Below are positions 1 through 11,286 of a DNA stretch of 64,000 nucleotides, in pieces. The position numbers and the translations under genes were made by a program. How positions within the stretch are numbered: position 1 is the stretch's first letter; every line of letters begins with the position of its first letter. The notes beneath the pieces were generated by a model. The model was given only the letters and a program-made list of their open reading frames with translations. It had not been told where the DNA came from and did no database searches. The DNA comes from Adenophora triphylla var. japonica (Eukaryota > Streptophyta > Magnoliopsida > Asterales > Campanulaceae): positions 273,430-337,429 of the forward strand of contig JAFEMH010002492.1 of the NCBI GenBank assembly GCA_022495995.1. Direction: 5' to 3'.

Positions 1-1719
1 CTTATAAGTCTCAAAAGCCCCTAAGGCTTCATCCTTACTTCTTAAGAGATAAACATAGCAGTACTTAGTGCAATCATCTATAAATGTAATGAAGTATTTT
101 TTACCTCCTCGAGTTTGCACAAGTTTCAAATCACATATGTCGGTGTGAATTAACTCGAGAGGAGTTGTGTTTCTTTGTATGGCATTAAATGGAGATTTTG
201 TCATTTTTGCCTTAACACAAACTTCGCACCTATTAGTCGAGTCAGATTTAGTCAGATGGATTAAATCTTGTCTTGCTAATTTCTTAATGGTGTCGAGGTT
301 TACATGTCCTAATCTATCATGCCATAAATTAGAACTTTCCGACAAATAAACGTAAGAAACACAATTTTTATTCATCGCACTTTGGCGGATCACAGTCATT
401 ACATTCATTTTAAAAAGGCCCTCCTCGAGGTAACCTTTTCCAAGAAACAAACCATTCTTGGTTAGTACAAATTTGTCGGATTCAAATACTAGTCTAAAAC
501 CGGCCTTACTAAGCAAAGCGCCGGACACCAAATTTTTACGGATGTTTGGGACATGCAACACATCCAACAAGGTTACTTCTTTTCCAGAAGTCATCTTCAA
601 AATCACATTTCCAATGCCTTGAACATCGGAGGTCGCAGAATTTCCCATGTAAAGCTTTCTTCCGGAGATGGGAGTATATGAGGAGAAACTTTCCTTGTTA
701 CCACAAATATGGCGGGTAGCACCGGTATCTATCCACCACGCTTTAGGGTTCTCCTCCAAATTTGCAACGTTGGCTTCAAAGACAACCGCTGCAAAGTCTA
801 GGTCCATGTGGTCAACATTGTTCGCCTCTTTCTTCGGGAGACGACAATCCCTTGACAAGTGGCCCGGTTTGCCACAATTATAGCAAGACCCTTTGAATTT
901 CTTCGAGCCCTTCTTCTTCCCTTTCTTAGCATTCCCGACATTTTCGGAATGCTTTCTCTTTGTGCCACTTGTGCTAGCCTCGGCGAGATTGACTTTTGCC
1001 TCCATCTTGCCCTTAGCAACTTTGGCCTCATTGATTCTATTGTTCTCTTCAATTTGAAGACGAACAACAATGTCTTCCAAGGACATCTCTTTGCGTTTAT
1101 GCTTGAGATAGTTCTTGAAATCCTTCCATGAAGGAGGCAACTTTTCAATGATAGAAGCCACCTTAAATGGATCATTCATGATCATTCCCTCGGCATCAAG
1201 CCCATGTAGAATAATTTGGAATTCATCTACTTGAGTTGTTACCGATTTGGAATCGACCATCATAAAGTCAAGATACTTACCGACGACAAATTTCTTTGAC
1301 CCGGCATCTTCTATCTTGTACTTCCTTTCCAAGGTGTCCCATAATGCCTTGGCTAACTCGACGGTGCTATATACATTGTATAGTGCATCGTCAAGTCCAT
1401 TTAAGATGTAGTTCTTACAAAGAAAATTACCGTGAGCCCAAGCCTCTTTTGCCATTTGCCTTTGGGGATCGGGATCACCTTTTTCCACCGCCGGAGGATC
1501 TTCCTTTAAGAAGCGGTGCAAGCTTAAGGTGGTCAAGTAGAAGAGCATCTTCTGTTGCCATCTCTTGAAATCCACACCAGTGAATTTTGCGGGTTTCTCA
1601 CCATGACCGAGGTGATGAGTTGTAGGAGCGGGAGCAACATGGTTGAATGTAGTATCACCTTGCGAAGGAGGCGTCACATTCCCTTGACTTGATTCGGTGG
1701 AATCTTTCTCATTTGCCAT
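1..1719 (-). CDS. Copia Gag-protease-integrase polyprotein, truncated by window edge
   Basis: The ATG at 1719-1717 (protein starts [11 protein letters not shown]) opens a frame of 573 codons that is still in frame at base 1. Residues about 50-240 form a copia-type Gag of the UBN2 kind. A CCHC zinc knuckle, [14 protein letters not shown], lies near residues 277-290 after a lysine-rich linker. The protease active site is [10 protein letters not shown] near 326-335, with DTG instead of the commoner copia DSG. GAG-pre-integrase and the HHCC zinc site follow ([10 protein letters not shown] near 464, CEVCVKAK near 497). The integrase core starts near 541 ([17 protein letters not shown]) and is cut by the edge. 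It would make particle, protease and integrase proteins for retrotransposition. I saw no stop in the parts I translated, which cover most of it. Confidence 0.85.
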   Translation of the reverse strand, partial: MANEKDSTESSQGNVTPPSQGDTTFNHVAPAPTTHHLGHGEKPAKFTGVDFKRWQQKMLFYLTTLSLHRFLKEDPPAVEKGDPDPQRQMAKEAWAHGNFLCKNYILNGLDDALYNVYSTVELAKALWDTLERKYKIEDAGSKKFVVGKYLDFMMVDSKSVTTQVDEFQIILHGLDAEGMIMNDPFKVASIIEKLPPSWKDFKNYLKHKRKEMSLEDIVVRLQIEENNRINEAKVAKGKMEAKVNLAEASTSGTKRKHSENVGNAKKGKKKGSKKFKGSCYNCGKPGHLSRDCRLPKKEANNVDHMDLDFAAVVFEANVANLEENPKAWWIDTGATRHICGNKESFSSYTPISGRKLYMGNSATSDVQGIGNVILKMTSGKEVTLLDVLHVPNIRKNLVSGALLSKAGFRLVFESDKFVLTKNGLFLGKGYLEEGLFKMNVMTVIRQSAMNKNCVSYVYLSESSNLWHDRLGHVNLDTIKKLARQDLIHLTKSDSTNRCEVCVKAKMTKSPFNAIQRNTTPLELIHTDICDLKLVQTRGGKKYFITFIDDCTKYCYVYLLRSKDEALGAFETYK

Positions 1720-1741
1720 CTTGATGATCTTGAAGAAGCGT

Positions 1742-1885
1742 CAATAACTTCTTACGATTGTTGGACAATTGTGTAGACTTCTCAAGAACTTAACAGAAAA
1801 ACTGACTGAGAAAGAAACGGAGATTGAAAACAAACAAAATTAAGTCGAGTCTTGTATTAAATACAATCTCCGTAAGAAGTTATTG
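1742..1885 (-). promoter_or_regulatory. Leader hairpin at the primer-binding position
   Basis: Bases 1742-1756 (CAATAACTTCTTACG on +) are the exact reverse complement of 1871-1885. Bases 1818-1826 (CGGAGATTG) are the reverse complement of 1864-1872. In element orientation the first segment lies two bases after the inferred LTR end, where copia elements carry the primer site. There is no TGGTATCAGAGC. The site does not start with TGG, so it cannot pair with a tRNA 3' CCA end. It could be a self-priming structure, or a leader fold that has another role. Confidence 0.45.
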
Positions 1886-2620
1886 CCCCGCACAGGTGCT
1901 TACGGTTTGAATGACAATCTTCTAGTAAGATAAAACGACTTACAAGTAAATTATAGGAGCACTCCAAATCAATTACTCTAACGAACAACACTTTGTTTTG
2001 AACTTTGGACTTTGAAGGATTGAATGCAACAATATGCAATGATTTGGGTATGTTTTTCTATCTTACTAGAGGGTAGGGAGACTCAAATGACTGTGTATGT
2101 AAATTGAAATTCGGAGGGGAAGTATATAAAGAGAGTCAAAGGGTTTGGTGGCTTTTCCCTTGAAAAGTCACAACTTTTCAGTATAAACACTTGCATGCGG
2201 CCGTGTCCGATGAAGCTAGCACGGCCAGTAAGCATATGCACGGTCGAGTTCAGCTCGGCTCACGGTCGAGTGGCGAGTGCAGGCACGATGCACGACCGTG
2301 TCCTAGACACTTGCACGGCCGTGCAGAAGCTTCTCCAGCCTGCTCGTCAGCCCTTTTAGCCACAACAAGTCCACACAAATTTTGGGACCAACCCAAATCA
2401 AACTTTGACCCAATATTTAACTCTTGTTAAGTTACAAAAGACTTTATCATTAATTCTCATTCACCCTAAATGGTTTTGAGACATTAAATGAGTTATATAT
2501 AATCTACAACAGATGTAGATTACCATGGGTTTATGTAGTTAAGTTAACACATAACGAACTTTCGTTAGAAACTAGATCAACGTTAAGTTAAACTTAACTT
2601 TCTGTTATCCATTTCCAACA
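1759..2620 (-). repeat. 5' LTR of the leftmost copia element
   Basis: On the minus strand it starts TGTTGGAAATGG at 2620 and is inferred to end CCAACA at 1759, about 862 bp. A TATA-like TTTATATAC lies at about 2122-2130 on the minus strand. The inner boundary is inferred from the inverted termini and the leader hairpin, because the partner LTR is outside the window. Confidence 0.6.
2122..2324 (-). promoter_or_regulatory. U3 promoter region with GC-rich palindrome cluster
   Basis: On the minus strand a TATA-like TTTATATAC (about 2122-2130) has upstream of it (2194-2324) several versions of the motif CACGGCCGTG, including the perfect palindrome GCACGGCCGTGC at 2313-2324. Similar pairs of GC-rich palindromes occur upstream of TATA in other LTRs of this window. 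Confidence 0.5.
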
Positions 2621-2660
2621 CCATTTAATTCATACAAGTTCAATAGATGATTAATTTGAA

Positions 2661-2975
2661 TTATGTATTGAAGAAAATAATTTAGAGATTATTGAGCATA
2701 TGATTCCAAAATGGACAAGAGAGAAGACAATTGAAGCATTTGGGTTGTCACCGATAGGGACAAACACGAAGAATCAAACATGTAAAGTGTCAAATCTGTT
2801 GTGGTTGTTGGTGACTCATCCAAACAAGCCTTTGACTTTTCTTACTTTTAATGCCGACGGGAACAAATATGTAACGGTTCGGGCCCACAAAGATAATGTG
2901 TTGGTATACGACTATGCAAACTCCAATTGCAAAGTGAATAATCTTGGGAGACCAATTTTTTTGGCCTCTATATAA
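2661..2975 (+). pseudogene. Possible C-terminal remnant of an F-box-associated-domain protein
   Basis: An open frame (ATG at 2700, open upstream to about 2661) contains KYVTVRAHKDNVLVYDYANS and ends in LGRPIFLASI before a stop. The pattern of a strand with VxVYDY followed by a final strand near ASIY resembles the end of plant F-box-associated interaction domains, which usually continue into YxESLV. No F-box or other exon is visible nearby. A Stowaway MITE sits immediately after the stop. The assignment rests on weak resemblance; it may be an unrelated fragment. Confidence 0.25.
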
Positions 2976-2977
2976 TA

Positions 2978-3210
2978 CTCCATCCGTCTTTAAAAGTTTG
3001 TTCTATTTGACTTTTTGATTGAATTTTGTTCACAAATATATGATAATTTAATTATGTTCATGAAATTTTAAATTTTTTTATTGATTAACCATTAATAATA
3101 TTATCAACTACAACTTTTAAAATTTCATGAACATGATTAATCTCTCATAAATTTGTGGTCAAAGTTTAACAAAAAAGTCAAATGGGACAAACTTTTAGAA
3201 ACGAAGAGAG
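2978..3210. mobile_element. Stowaway MITE
   Basis: Terminal inverted repeats start CTCCATCCGTCTTTAAAAG and end with the complement (CTCTCTTCGTTTCTAAAAG). TA dinucleotides flank both sides (2976-2977, 3211-3212). The arms stay complementary far inward (TTTGACTTTTT on both ends), giving one long hairpin of about 233 bp. This is the Tc1/mariner-derived Stowaway type. Confidence 0.85.
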
Positions 3211-3219
3211 TATAAGAGT

Positions 3220-3429
3220 CAGTGGCAAAGCAGAATTTTTCTAAAAGGGGGTTAAAAAAACTATAGTGTAACTTTTACATAAACTATAAACTGAAAGAGG
3301 TCAAAAATATAATTTATAAAAATATTTAACCATTTTCTCTAAAATTAAAATTAAAGGTACTAAAGTGATACATTTCAAAATTTAATGGGGTCATATGACC
3401 TCATGGCCTTAATTGTGCCTTCGTCAGTG
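3220..3429. mobile_element. hAT-type MITE
   Basis: It starts CAGTGGCAAAGCAG and ends GCCTTCGTCAGTG, whose complement begins CACTGACGAAGGC. The flanks are ATAAGAGT (3212-3219) and ATATGAGT (3430-3437), an 8-bp duplication with one mismatch, as expected for hAT. It lies directly beside the Stowaway element. Confidence 0.7.
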
Positions 3430-3716
3430 ATATGAGTATCAAGTGTGTCTGATTTAAATTACTTTGTTTCAAAAAGTAAGATTTGTTTTTTAGAATAAAG
3501 TCTTTAATTTATTATTTATTGTATCGTTAAAATAGATAATGAGACTCCCTTGATAGATTCACAATAACAACTCATTTAATATTTCCTATCAATTTTATGA
3601 CATATTTTACTTTTCTTACTCACAATATTTACCTTTTTTTTAATAACCCTGTAAAGTCAAATTAATAACCTTATTATTGAACGAAAAGAGTAGTGTTCTT
3701 TTTTTTTTTCTTTTTT

Positions 3717-3747
<31 letters not shown>

Positions 3748-4920
3748 ATGACATTTTCTTGCCTAATGGATAATAAAAATAAGCCAGAAAAAGATTGAAG
3801 TGTTTGAGGGTATGTTTGGTAACTTATTTGAGCTCTTAATTTTGAACATTTTAAGATATTTAAAATTTAAGCTTGTTCGATATGATACATTTAAATCACT
3901 TAAATAATTAAGATTGTCCTAAAAAAGCTATTAACATTAAATTGGAAATGGGTATCTTAACAAGATGAGAGGATGGAAAAAAGAGAAAAAATGGAATGAG
4001 TCAAATTCATACATCAACATATTTTATTTGTTTATTTATTGCTATTTTCCTATTTTTTTATTGAAATATTATAACTTCTTATATAAATCACTTACATCTA
4101 AGTATTTTAATTTTCTTAATATTAAATTATTAATAATATTTTGGATAGAGTATCATAATAATTTTTTTTTATCATTTTTGAATCAAATTTTAGTCAAGAT
4201 AAATTTTATCATGTGACAAAGCAAGTACCAATAAAATATATTAAAATATTATAAAAAATATAATCTAATTATGTCAATGATGACTTTATTTAATTATACA
4301 AATTATTTAAATAATTTTTGAGTGTTTGAGTTAAAATTATGATTAAATTTAGATGTAATTGATTTGTTATTATGAAATAAAATCAAGTGTTAAAATTCAA
4401 CAACTTAAAACTCTAAATTTTTAAAACCTAATTTTCAGTTTTATTAAACAGATCCTTGCACTTTCTCTGAATGATTAATTTAATTGACCTTTATGCCAAA
4501 GTGGACTTATCATAATTCATAATCCATTAAGAGAATACATATTATATTCCTATATACTATATTTATATAATTAAGAAACAGAACAATCATATTCTATCAC
4601 CTATTTTGATATTAGGAGTTTCGTTTATTCTTATTCCTTTTTATTTATTTATTTATTTATTTGGTTAAGGAGTGATTATTTTAAAGTGGTTCTTTTTTAG
4701 GGATAGGGGCATCCAAATTGATTACTATCACACCACCTTGTAAAATGGAGGAGGAAAAATGAAAGAATCTCCCCAAAGAGAGAATTTTGTATTAAGGTGG
4801 AAGCCATTGAATGAGCATTAGCTTTTCACAAATGGAGATAGTTGGTGCTCCTCCCTTTTAATTATCTATATCTATAATTTTTTTGCCAATGGTGGAGCAA
4901 GAAAAGGCTAAAAACTATTA
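3430..4920. other. AT-rich spacer without recognisable genes
   Basis: Contains a long T tract (about 3697-3742) and a TTTA microsatellite (about 4642-4664). The only open frame (3965-4216) is an AT-rich composition product (runs of Phe, Ile, Tyr, Asn). No domain is visible. Confidence 0.6.
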
Positions 4921-5153
4921 CTCCCTTCGATTTGTCTGTTCTAAAATAAATGTTTAATTTTAAAAAATAATTTTTTTTCAGAAAATAAATGTCTTTTTTT
5001 TTTTTTTTGAGAAATTACCAAATATTGTCAAACAACCACAATGCAATACGGTGAAATCATTAAAAAATTATTTACTTATGCTACTAGCTTAAAGTCAATT
5101 TTATTGAATGTTCATCAAAATTAAGATTGGTATTCATTTTTGGAGCGAGAGAG
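4921..5153. mobile_element. Degenerate Stowaway-like MITE
   Basis: The left end CTCCCTTCGATTTG after TA (4919-4920) is a Stowaway terminus. The right end GGAGCGAGAGAG before TA (5154-5155) is a weaker complement. The element is the usual 230-bp size. The arms are only partly complementary. Confidence 0.5.
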
Positions 5154-5426
5154 TAGCCCAAAATCAATTATTGTCAAAGCAATATACAATTCAAGATTTA
5201 CAAGAAGTAGAATAAATATTGTGAATTGGAATGTTAATTGAGGGTGGGGGAAGGGGATAGTCAAAAAGGGGATTGGGTGCATTTTAAGCAATGAAAAAGC
5301 TACTTTACTTTATGCCACTATGTAATTAGGAATTAGGACTTAATTAATTTTGGCAAACCTCAACTTTGTAACTCATTAAGGGATAAATGGCCACTTAGTA
5401 AATAGCAATCTTAAATGAAAACTAAA

Positions 5427-5605
5427 TCACATGTACCATTTTTATACTTGTACTATTTTTATTTATCATATTGTATATCACATGCGATTCAACGGTTATA
5501 AGTTATTAGGATTGACATCATTATGAAATCATCAATGATGCATAACCGTCAAATTACCTATAATACACATTGTGGTATATAAAAGTGATATAAGTGATCT
5601 CAGCT
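5427..5605. mobile_element. Inverted-repeat element, possible MITE
   Basis: Left arm (ATACTTGTACTATTTTTAT ... CAACGGTTATAAG) and right arm (GCATAACCGTCAAATTACC ... GTATATAAAAGTGATAT) are imperfect complements around a centre near 5535. Boundaries and family are unclear. Confidence 0.35.
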
Positions 5606-6122
5606 CTCCCAAACGGGCAACAATAATTAAAAACACTGATATAAATTTTGTACAAAAATAAGTTTTTCAGTGAGTTGAGGTTCCACATATATACATCCAC
5701 TACAGGGAAAAGTAGTTATATAAAACTCCAATAATTTCAGCACTCTCACTGGTCCCATGCAAAAAATCAATTGTGACGGAAAAGAATTTTCGGACCAACT
5801 GCAACAAGATTAAGAAACTTAGCAATTAAAACTGGACCATAAGTAGCATGTTAGTTTAGTCAATGCCTTTAGATACGGGCAATTTCTTGTACGCATGGTA
5901 CAATTGACTAATGAATGCACGACAAAAAGCAACGAGGAATTGGTATGGATCAGTATTAACTCAGCAATAAGGTTGTATTTCGACGTTTAGTTCTGTAAAA
6001 TTTGTGACCCGAGGCAAATTATCTTGTTGGGGCCATTAACTTTTCCCAAGAACAAAAATGCGAGGTCATTCTCGAATCTTTACTCCTCTCTTTGCCTATC
6101 TGTTTCTGATTATTCTTTCTAT
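5606..6122. other. Spacer, nothing recognised
   Basis: Unique-looking, moderately AT-rich sequence with no open frame or repeat that I can identify. Confidence 0.4.
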
Positions 6123-6162
6123 TAGAGCAGGTCAACGTGTGCTAGAGCAGGTCAACGTGTGC
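6123..6162. repeat. 20-bp perfect tandem duplication
   Basis: TAGAGCAGGTCAACGTGTGC occurs twice head to tail (6123-6142 and 6143-6162), just before two GGCCGTGCA motifs. Confidence 0.9.
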
Positions 6163-6640
6163 AGTGGCCGTGCAGCAAGATGAGGAGCGGCCGTGCAAGA
6201 CGGCGGCAGCTGCAAACGGGCTTCAACATATTTTAGGATTTTAGGTTTAATTTTAATTATAATTATTATTTTTATTGTCATTTTCGAATTTAATATTAGG
6301 TTGTTAGTATTCTTGGTATTAGAAGTATATTAGGACTTTATTTTAATGTTTTATTGATTGATTAGGTTACTATATAGACTAGTGTTATTTTAGGAAGTTT
6401 TTGACTTGTTTTTCAAGTCCTAGGGTCACTATATAATGAGGGCTAATTGTAATTCCGAAAATCAGTTGTTGATTAATAAAAATTGAGTGTTTACTCTTCT
6501 TAATCCGAAAGTGGAGTGTTCTCCTTTCGTCCAACTTTTGTATTGATTAAATTCTACAAGGTTGAAGGTCTCTTGTTAGGATCGATTTAATTCTCCTAGT
6601 AATTGACATCTATCTAGTCTTCTGCTACGTCACTATTAGA
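6163..6640 (+). repeat. Probable solo or truncated LTR
   Basis: Two copies of a GGCCGTGCA motif (6166-6174, 6189-6197) are followed by a TATA-like CTATATAATGAG (about 6431) and a run that looks like R-U5 (AATAAAAATTGAGTG, then T-rich text). This is the architecture of the other LTRs here, but I could not find TG/CA ends, a primer site or a partner copy. Confidence 0.4.
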
Positions 6641-6699
6641 GCAGTCTAATCCTGACTTTCCATAAATTTTAACAATCTTGAACCGGTGTACCTTAAATT

Positions 6700-8066
6700 G
6701 AATCGTAGATTAACAGTGAGATTGGTGAATATTATTAGTGAAAATATTTGAGTTTTGGACTTTGGCAATTGGGTTTGTTATTTAGATTGGACTGGAATAA
6801 TTCAAATAAATAAATAAAAATTAAGACATAATGCAATAAAATTTTGAAATAATTACAAGAGATTTAAAGAAATATTTCACTAATTTTTTAATGTTAAATG
6901 CCAATAATTTTCTAAAATATTTCAATAATGTTGAAGTAATTATTACAAACAATTCATTAAAATTTATTACAAGAAGAAAATCAATTTAATAAAATATTTC
7001 CATAATATTGAAGGTTGAAGTAATTATAGTAAATAATTCATTACATTTATTAAAAAAAAAATAGTAATTAAACTTAGAATAATTGAAGAAAAAGGAGAGT
7101 GTATGCGCGTGTGAGAGAGAGAAAGAGAAAATGAAGAATAGGAAAGGAGAAAAGAGGAGAAAAACTGGCAAAAGATTCTAACTCGGGTGATCCATGCGCG
7201 GGGCACTGCCTATTATTGTTTTTAAGTCAGCTGTTTTTTATACATGAAACGATTAGAAATTTGTGGCCCTAAATTTGGCTAAAATTTCGGGCCCTATGCG
7301 ACAGCCCGACTTGTCTTATAATAATGGGGTTAAGCCGGGGCATTAATAATCAGAAATCACATACAAACGACTAGTCAGAATGGTATACGGTTAACACTCT
7401 ACGACGTATGGATAAATAAATATGTCTTAGATGTGAAATTGTGTACTGAACAACAGAGTATATTTGGTGTGTAAAATGATGTTACCTTTTCATGAAAATT
7501 AGGGGTAGATATTTATACCGAAATGATAGGACATGTGTCGTAAATTTCATAAAATCTGACGAAAATGTAGGAATTAACCGTGTCCGAAAATATAGGAGTT
7601 TGTTATTTTTTACGGCGTGGGGCACGTCTGATTAGTTTGGTCGAGGTCGCTCGATTCAACGAGGTCGACCTGAATTCCTGCCTTGGTCGGGCAACGAAAG
7701 CGTCCCAGTTACAGGTCGTATTTCGGATCAAGTTATGTCACGAACTAGGAAAGGTCAGACCATGTTCTTGGTTGATTCAACTTGCATGATCGACGTCTGA
7801 TTTAGTGGGAGTGACGATGGGCCTTCTAGGCATATTGGGTTCAAGTAATAGCATGAACGTTGACCTGGTCTTGCTTGGCCCAACTCGTCACTTTTATTTC
7901 GTTCAGTTGATTTTATTTTACCAAATATTATTTCAAGATATTTGCATATTACTCATCTTCATCTTTCCCTGACCTCTTGAAATTCTGCTGGAAACTAAAA
8001 GTGCATAGCAAACTCCGATTCATTTGTTCTATTATTACAATAGACGAACATCAATTATAATCCCAA
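6700..8066. other. AT-rich spacer with hAT debris
   Basis: About 6870-7060 holds two degenerate copies of a segment GTTGAAGTAATTAT...CATTAAAATTTATTA, roughly 110 bp apart. About 7260-7335 (GGGCCCTATGCGACAGCCCG) resembles the ends of the hAT family seen at 15667. 7620-7900 contains AGGTCGACCT-type palindromes like those at 32380-32450. No coding region recognised. Confidence 0.35.
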
Positions 8067-8943
8067 TGTTGAGATTTCTCACCTCCGAATGCCTAGTGAT
8101 TTCGCAAACTCAGAACATGCACATGAAAAATAAAATGACTGTTAGTAACAGTTTTAAACAGAGGAAATCCAGAAAAACAAAGTAATGAAAAACAGAAATA
8201 ATCAGAGAAGAATAAAGAGAATTCGGCTCAGGCCCAAGTATCCTTTTGATCCAAAATTCAGCCACAATCCAAGGTCACCGATCCAAGGCGTGTTATTATG
8301 AACCGAAGGCAGCAAAGCAGTCCAAGAACGCCCAATACAGACCCAAACAATTCCGGCAGCCACAGCAAAAGGCAACACCAGCCGAACCGAAAAACCACAA
8401 CCCACACTCCTCTGTTATGCCTCGCTAACACACACACACACTACTCAGATTAAAAACCTAACCGAGGAAGAGCACCTAGACAAAATATGAGAGTAGAAGA
8501 ACACGATATGAACCTCGAACAACCTCACAAAACTCTCAACTATACCTCTGCAAGCTCACTAAACCCTCTCTATTTACCCGAAAGAGAAAACCCCAAAAGT
8601 GTGTATAGACCGTGTGTTGATGATGGCTGCAAAGGGAGGGTGTGGGGGTTTAAATAGGGGCTGATGGAAGAGATAAGAAGAAGAAGAAGATCAGATAAAC
8701 ACTTACCCGATCAACCGAATCAACCGCGAAGGAGGAGGAACGACGCGGCGAAATCGCCGGAGTACCAACCAGCCAAGTGATCGTAATATTGAAAAAGACC
8801 AAGTCAAAGTCACTTCTTATTTTAATAAAGAAGGCGCTGGAAACAACAAAGGGGCTGGGAACAAAAAGATGCTCACAATGGGCTGCACAATATTGCTTGG
8901 GCTGCTCACTATTTTGGGCCAAAGCCCACACAACATAACAACA
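8067..8943 (-). repeat. 3' LTR of the 8067-14188 copia element
   Basis: 877 bp, matching 13303-14188 apart from scattered substitutions and small indels. On the minus strand a TATTTAAA TATA-like box lies at about 8650. The purine tract AAGGAGGAGAA (about 8946-8956 read on the minus strand) directly precedes it. Confidence 0.93.
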
Positions 8944-9188
8944 TTCTCCTCCTTGGATCAAGTGCCTTTTCATGACACCAGTGCAATTCACGATACACTC
9001 ATAGGATACACTTACAGGGCATATTCATCATCGCCTTAGCCTTCGACACTTGATCCAACACAAAGTTAGAACAAAGTACGGAAGGCAAAAATCTAGTTTA
9101 TTCCTATCACATAGAATGGAACGAAACTAGACACCCCAAATTCACACAAAGTAAAGAGGAGGATTTTTGGGACAAACTAACACAAGCA

Positions 9189-11183
9189 TCAACATGAAGT
9201 GTCAAAATTCAAAATTTTCAAACAATTCAAAAATTTTGAAACATGTAAACACTTAGTTCCCATATCAGCAGGATTAAAATCAATGTCAATTTTTTCAAGA
9301 TAAACAACATTTTTAGTAATCACATCACGAATGAAATGAAATTTAACATCTATATGCTTAGTTCTATCATGAAAAATAGGATTCTTACCCAATTGAATGT
9401 CAGATTGACTATCAGAAAATACTACCACATTATCATTTAGAAAACCAATTTCAGAAAGTAAACCCTTAAGCCATATGGCCTCTTTTATAGCCTCGGTCAT
9501 AGCCACATATTCAGATTCTGTCGAAGACAAAGCCACAATTGGCTGTAACTGAGATTTCCAACTAATACAAGAGCCACATAAGGTAAACACATATGAAGTG
9601 GTAGATTTTCTATTGTCCCTATCATTAGCATAATTAGAATCAACATAACCAACTAATTTTATACCTTCATCACACTTAGTGAATATCAAACCATAACTTA
9701 CTGAATGCTTTAAGTACCTTAACAACCATTTAAGCGCTTGCCAATGGGGCAAACCAGGATTTGACATATAACGGCTTAAACACGAAATAGCATAAGCAAT
9801 ATCAGGATGGGTACTAGCCATTAAGTACATAACAGAACCAATAGCATTCGAGTAAGGTATATTTTTCATTTGGTCTAGCTCCAGGTCATTTTGGGGACAC
9901 TGCTCTTTACTAAGCAAAAAATGTGAAGCAAGAGGGGTATTAACAGATTTAGTATCTTTCATAGAGAATTTACTTAAAATCTTTTCAACATATGAACTTT
10001 GATTCAAGTAAATGACAGATAATTCACGGTCTCTGATTATATTCATGCCAAGTATCTTACTAGCATCATCGAGATATTTCATGTCAAATTTAGCACTCAA
10101 GCAATTTTTAACATTCTCTACGGATTTAGAACAAAGACTAATAAGAAGTATGTCATCAACATATATAAGCAAGAAAACAGGCATACTCGTATCATTCTTG
10201 AAATATAAACAATGATCATAAGCACTCCGCTGGAATTTTAAATCTAGCATGCATTTATCAAATTTCAGATTCCACATACAAGGAGACTGTTTAAGCCCAT
10301 ATAACGACTTTTTAAGCAAACACACATAATCAGGACAAGTATTATCAATATAACCCTCAGGCTACTTCATATAAATCTTTTCATCAAGATCTCCATGCAA
10401 AAAAGCAGTTTTAACATACATTTATTTCATTTTCCAATTAAACTGAGCTACCAAAGCAAGCATAATCCTAACAGTTGTGAATTTAACAACAGGAGCAAAT
10501 ATTTCAGTATAATATATACCTTCTTTCTGAGTAAAATCTTTTGCTACAAGTCTAGCTTTAAATTTAACAAAGTCGGATTCATTCTTGACTTTATAGAGCC
10601 ACTTACAAGAAACAATAGAACAGTTTTTCGATCTAGGCACTAAAATCCAAGTATCATTAACATGCAAAGAATTCATTTCATCATTCATAGCATTAATCCA
10701 CTCATTCTTGTTAGCAGAATTTAAAGCTTCATTATAGGTTTTAGGCTCAGAATTATCAATAGATTCAAACACACTAAACACAAATGAAGTCATATCAAAA
10801 CCATGAAAATGTGCGAGTTGCCTAGATATACGTCTAGGTTTATCAAGACTAAGTTGGTAGTCATTCAAAGCAGGCAACTCATTATTTTCAATATCTTCAT
10901 TTTCAACATCAATATTTTGCTCATTCACATCAATAGGATTATCAACAGGAGGAGTCACATCAGGTTGTGTAACAAGCTCATTAACAATAGCAGGAATAGG
11001 CACATAAGAGTGCTCCACCGTATTTGGAGCAGGAGGAGGGGGAGGCACATTATTCAAGCAAGGAAACTCAGTTTCATTAAACACAACATCACGACTAATG
11101 ATCACTTTGAAACTCGGTTCCTCACTTACCCATAATCTATACCCCTTGACACCCTCCGGGTATCCCAAGAAAATACACCTCAC
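9189..11183 (-). pseudogene. Copia reverse transcriptase and RNase H remnant
   Basis: Frame 11183-10422 carries the integrase C-terminal end (MRCIFLGYPEGVKGYRLW), a linker and the first RT block (WKLYKVKNESD..KARLVAKD region). A stop region near 10330-10420 separates it from 10325-9189, which holds the RT catalytic motif IYVDDILL and RNase H motifs (GYVDSNYA, STESEYVAMTEA, HIDVKFHFIRD). It is near full length but broken at two or more points. Confidence 0.88.
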
Positions 11184-11212
11184 AGTCCGAGTTACACCTC
11201 ACAGTCCGAGGT
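11175..11212. repeat. 19-bp tandem duplication inside copia integrase
   Basis: ACACCTCACAGTCCGAGTT is repeated at 11175-11193 and 11194-11212 (last base region slightly changed). The insertion is not a multiple of three and coincides with the break before the 11183 frame. Confidence 0.85.
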
Positions 11213-11286
11213 TTAAGTTTATCATTTTTCTATGGGCATACGCAGCACAACCAAAAATCCTCAAATTAGCATAATCAATAGGTTTT

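Larger units (their letters stand above)
1..2620 (-). mobile_element. Ty1/copia retrotransposon, 5' part, minus strand
   Basis: Reading leftwards, an LTR (2620 to about 1759) is followed by an open gag-protease-integrase frame that leaves the window at base 1. RT, RNase H and the 3' LTR lie outside, so no target duplication or LTR pair can be checked. The inferred LTR ends form an inverted repeat (TGTTGG at 2620 leftwards, CCAACA ending at 1759). Domain order places it in Ty1/copia. An unbroken frame over its visible length suggests a fairly young copy. Confidence 0.85.

Noticed and set aside
798..1175. Minus 125-codon ORF and plus 90-codon ORFs
   Set aside because: Other-frame shadows of the copia Gag-protease frame.
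3965..4216. 83-codon ORF
   Set aside because: AT-rich composition product (Phe, Ile, Tyr, Asn, Lys), no domain, no promoter context.
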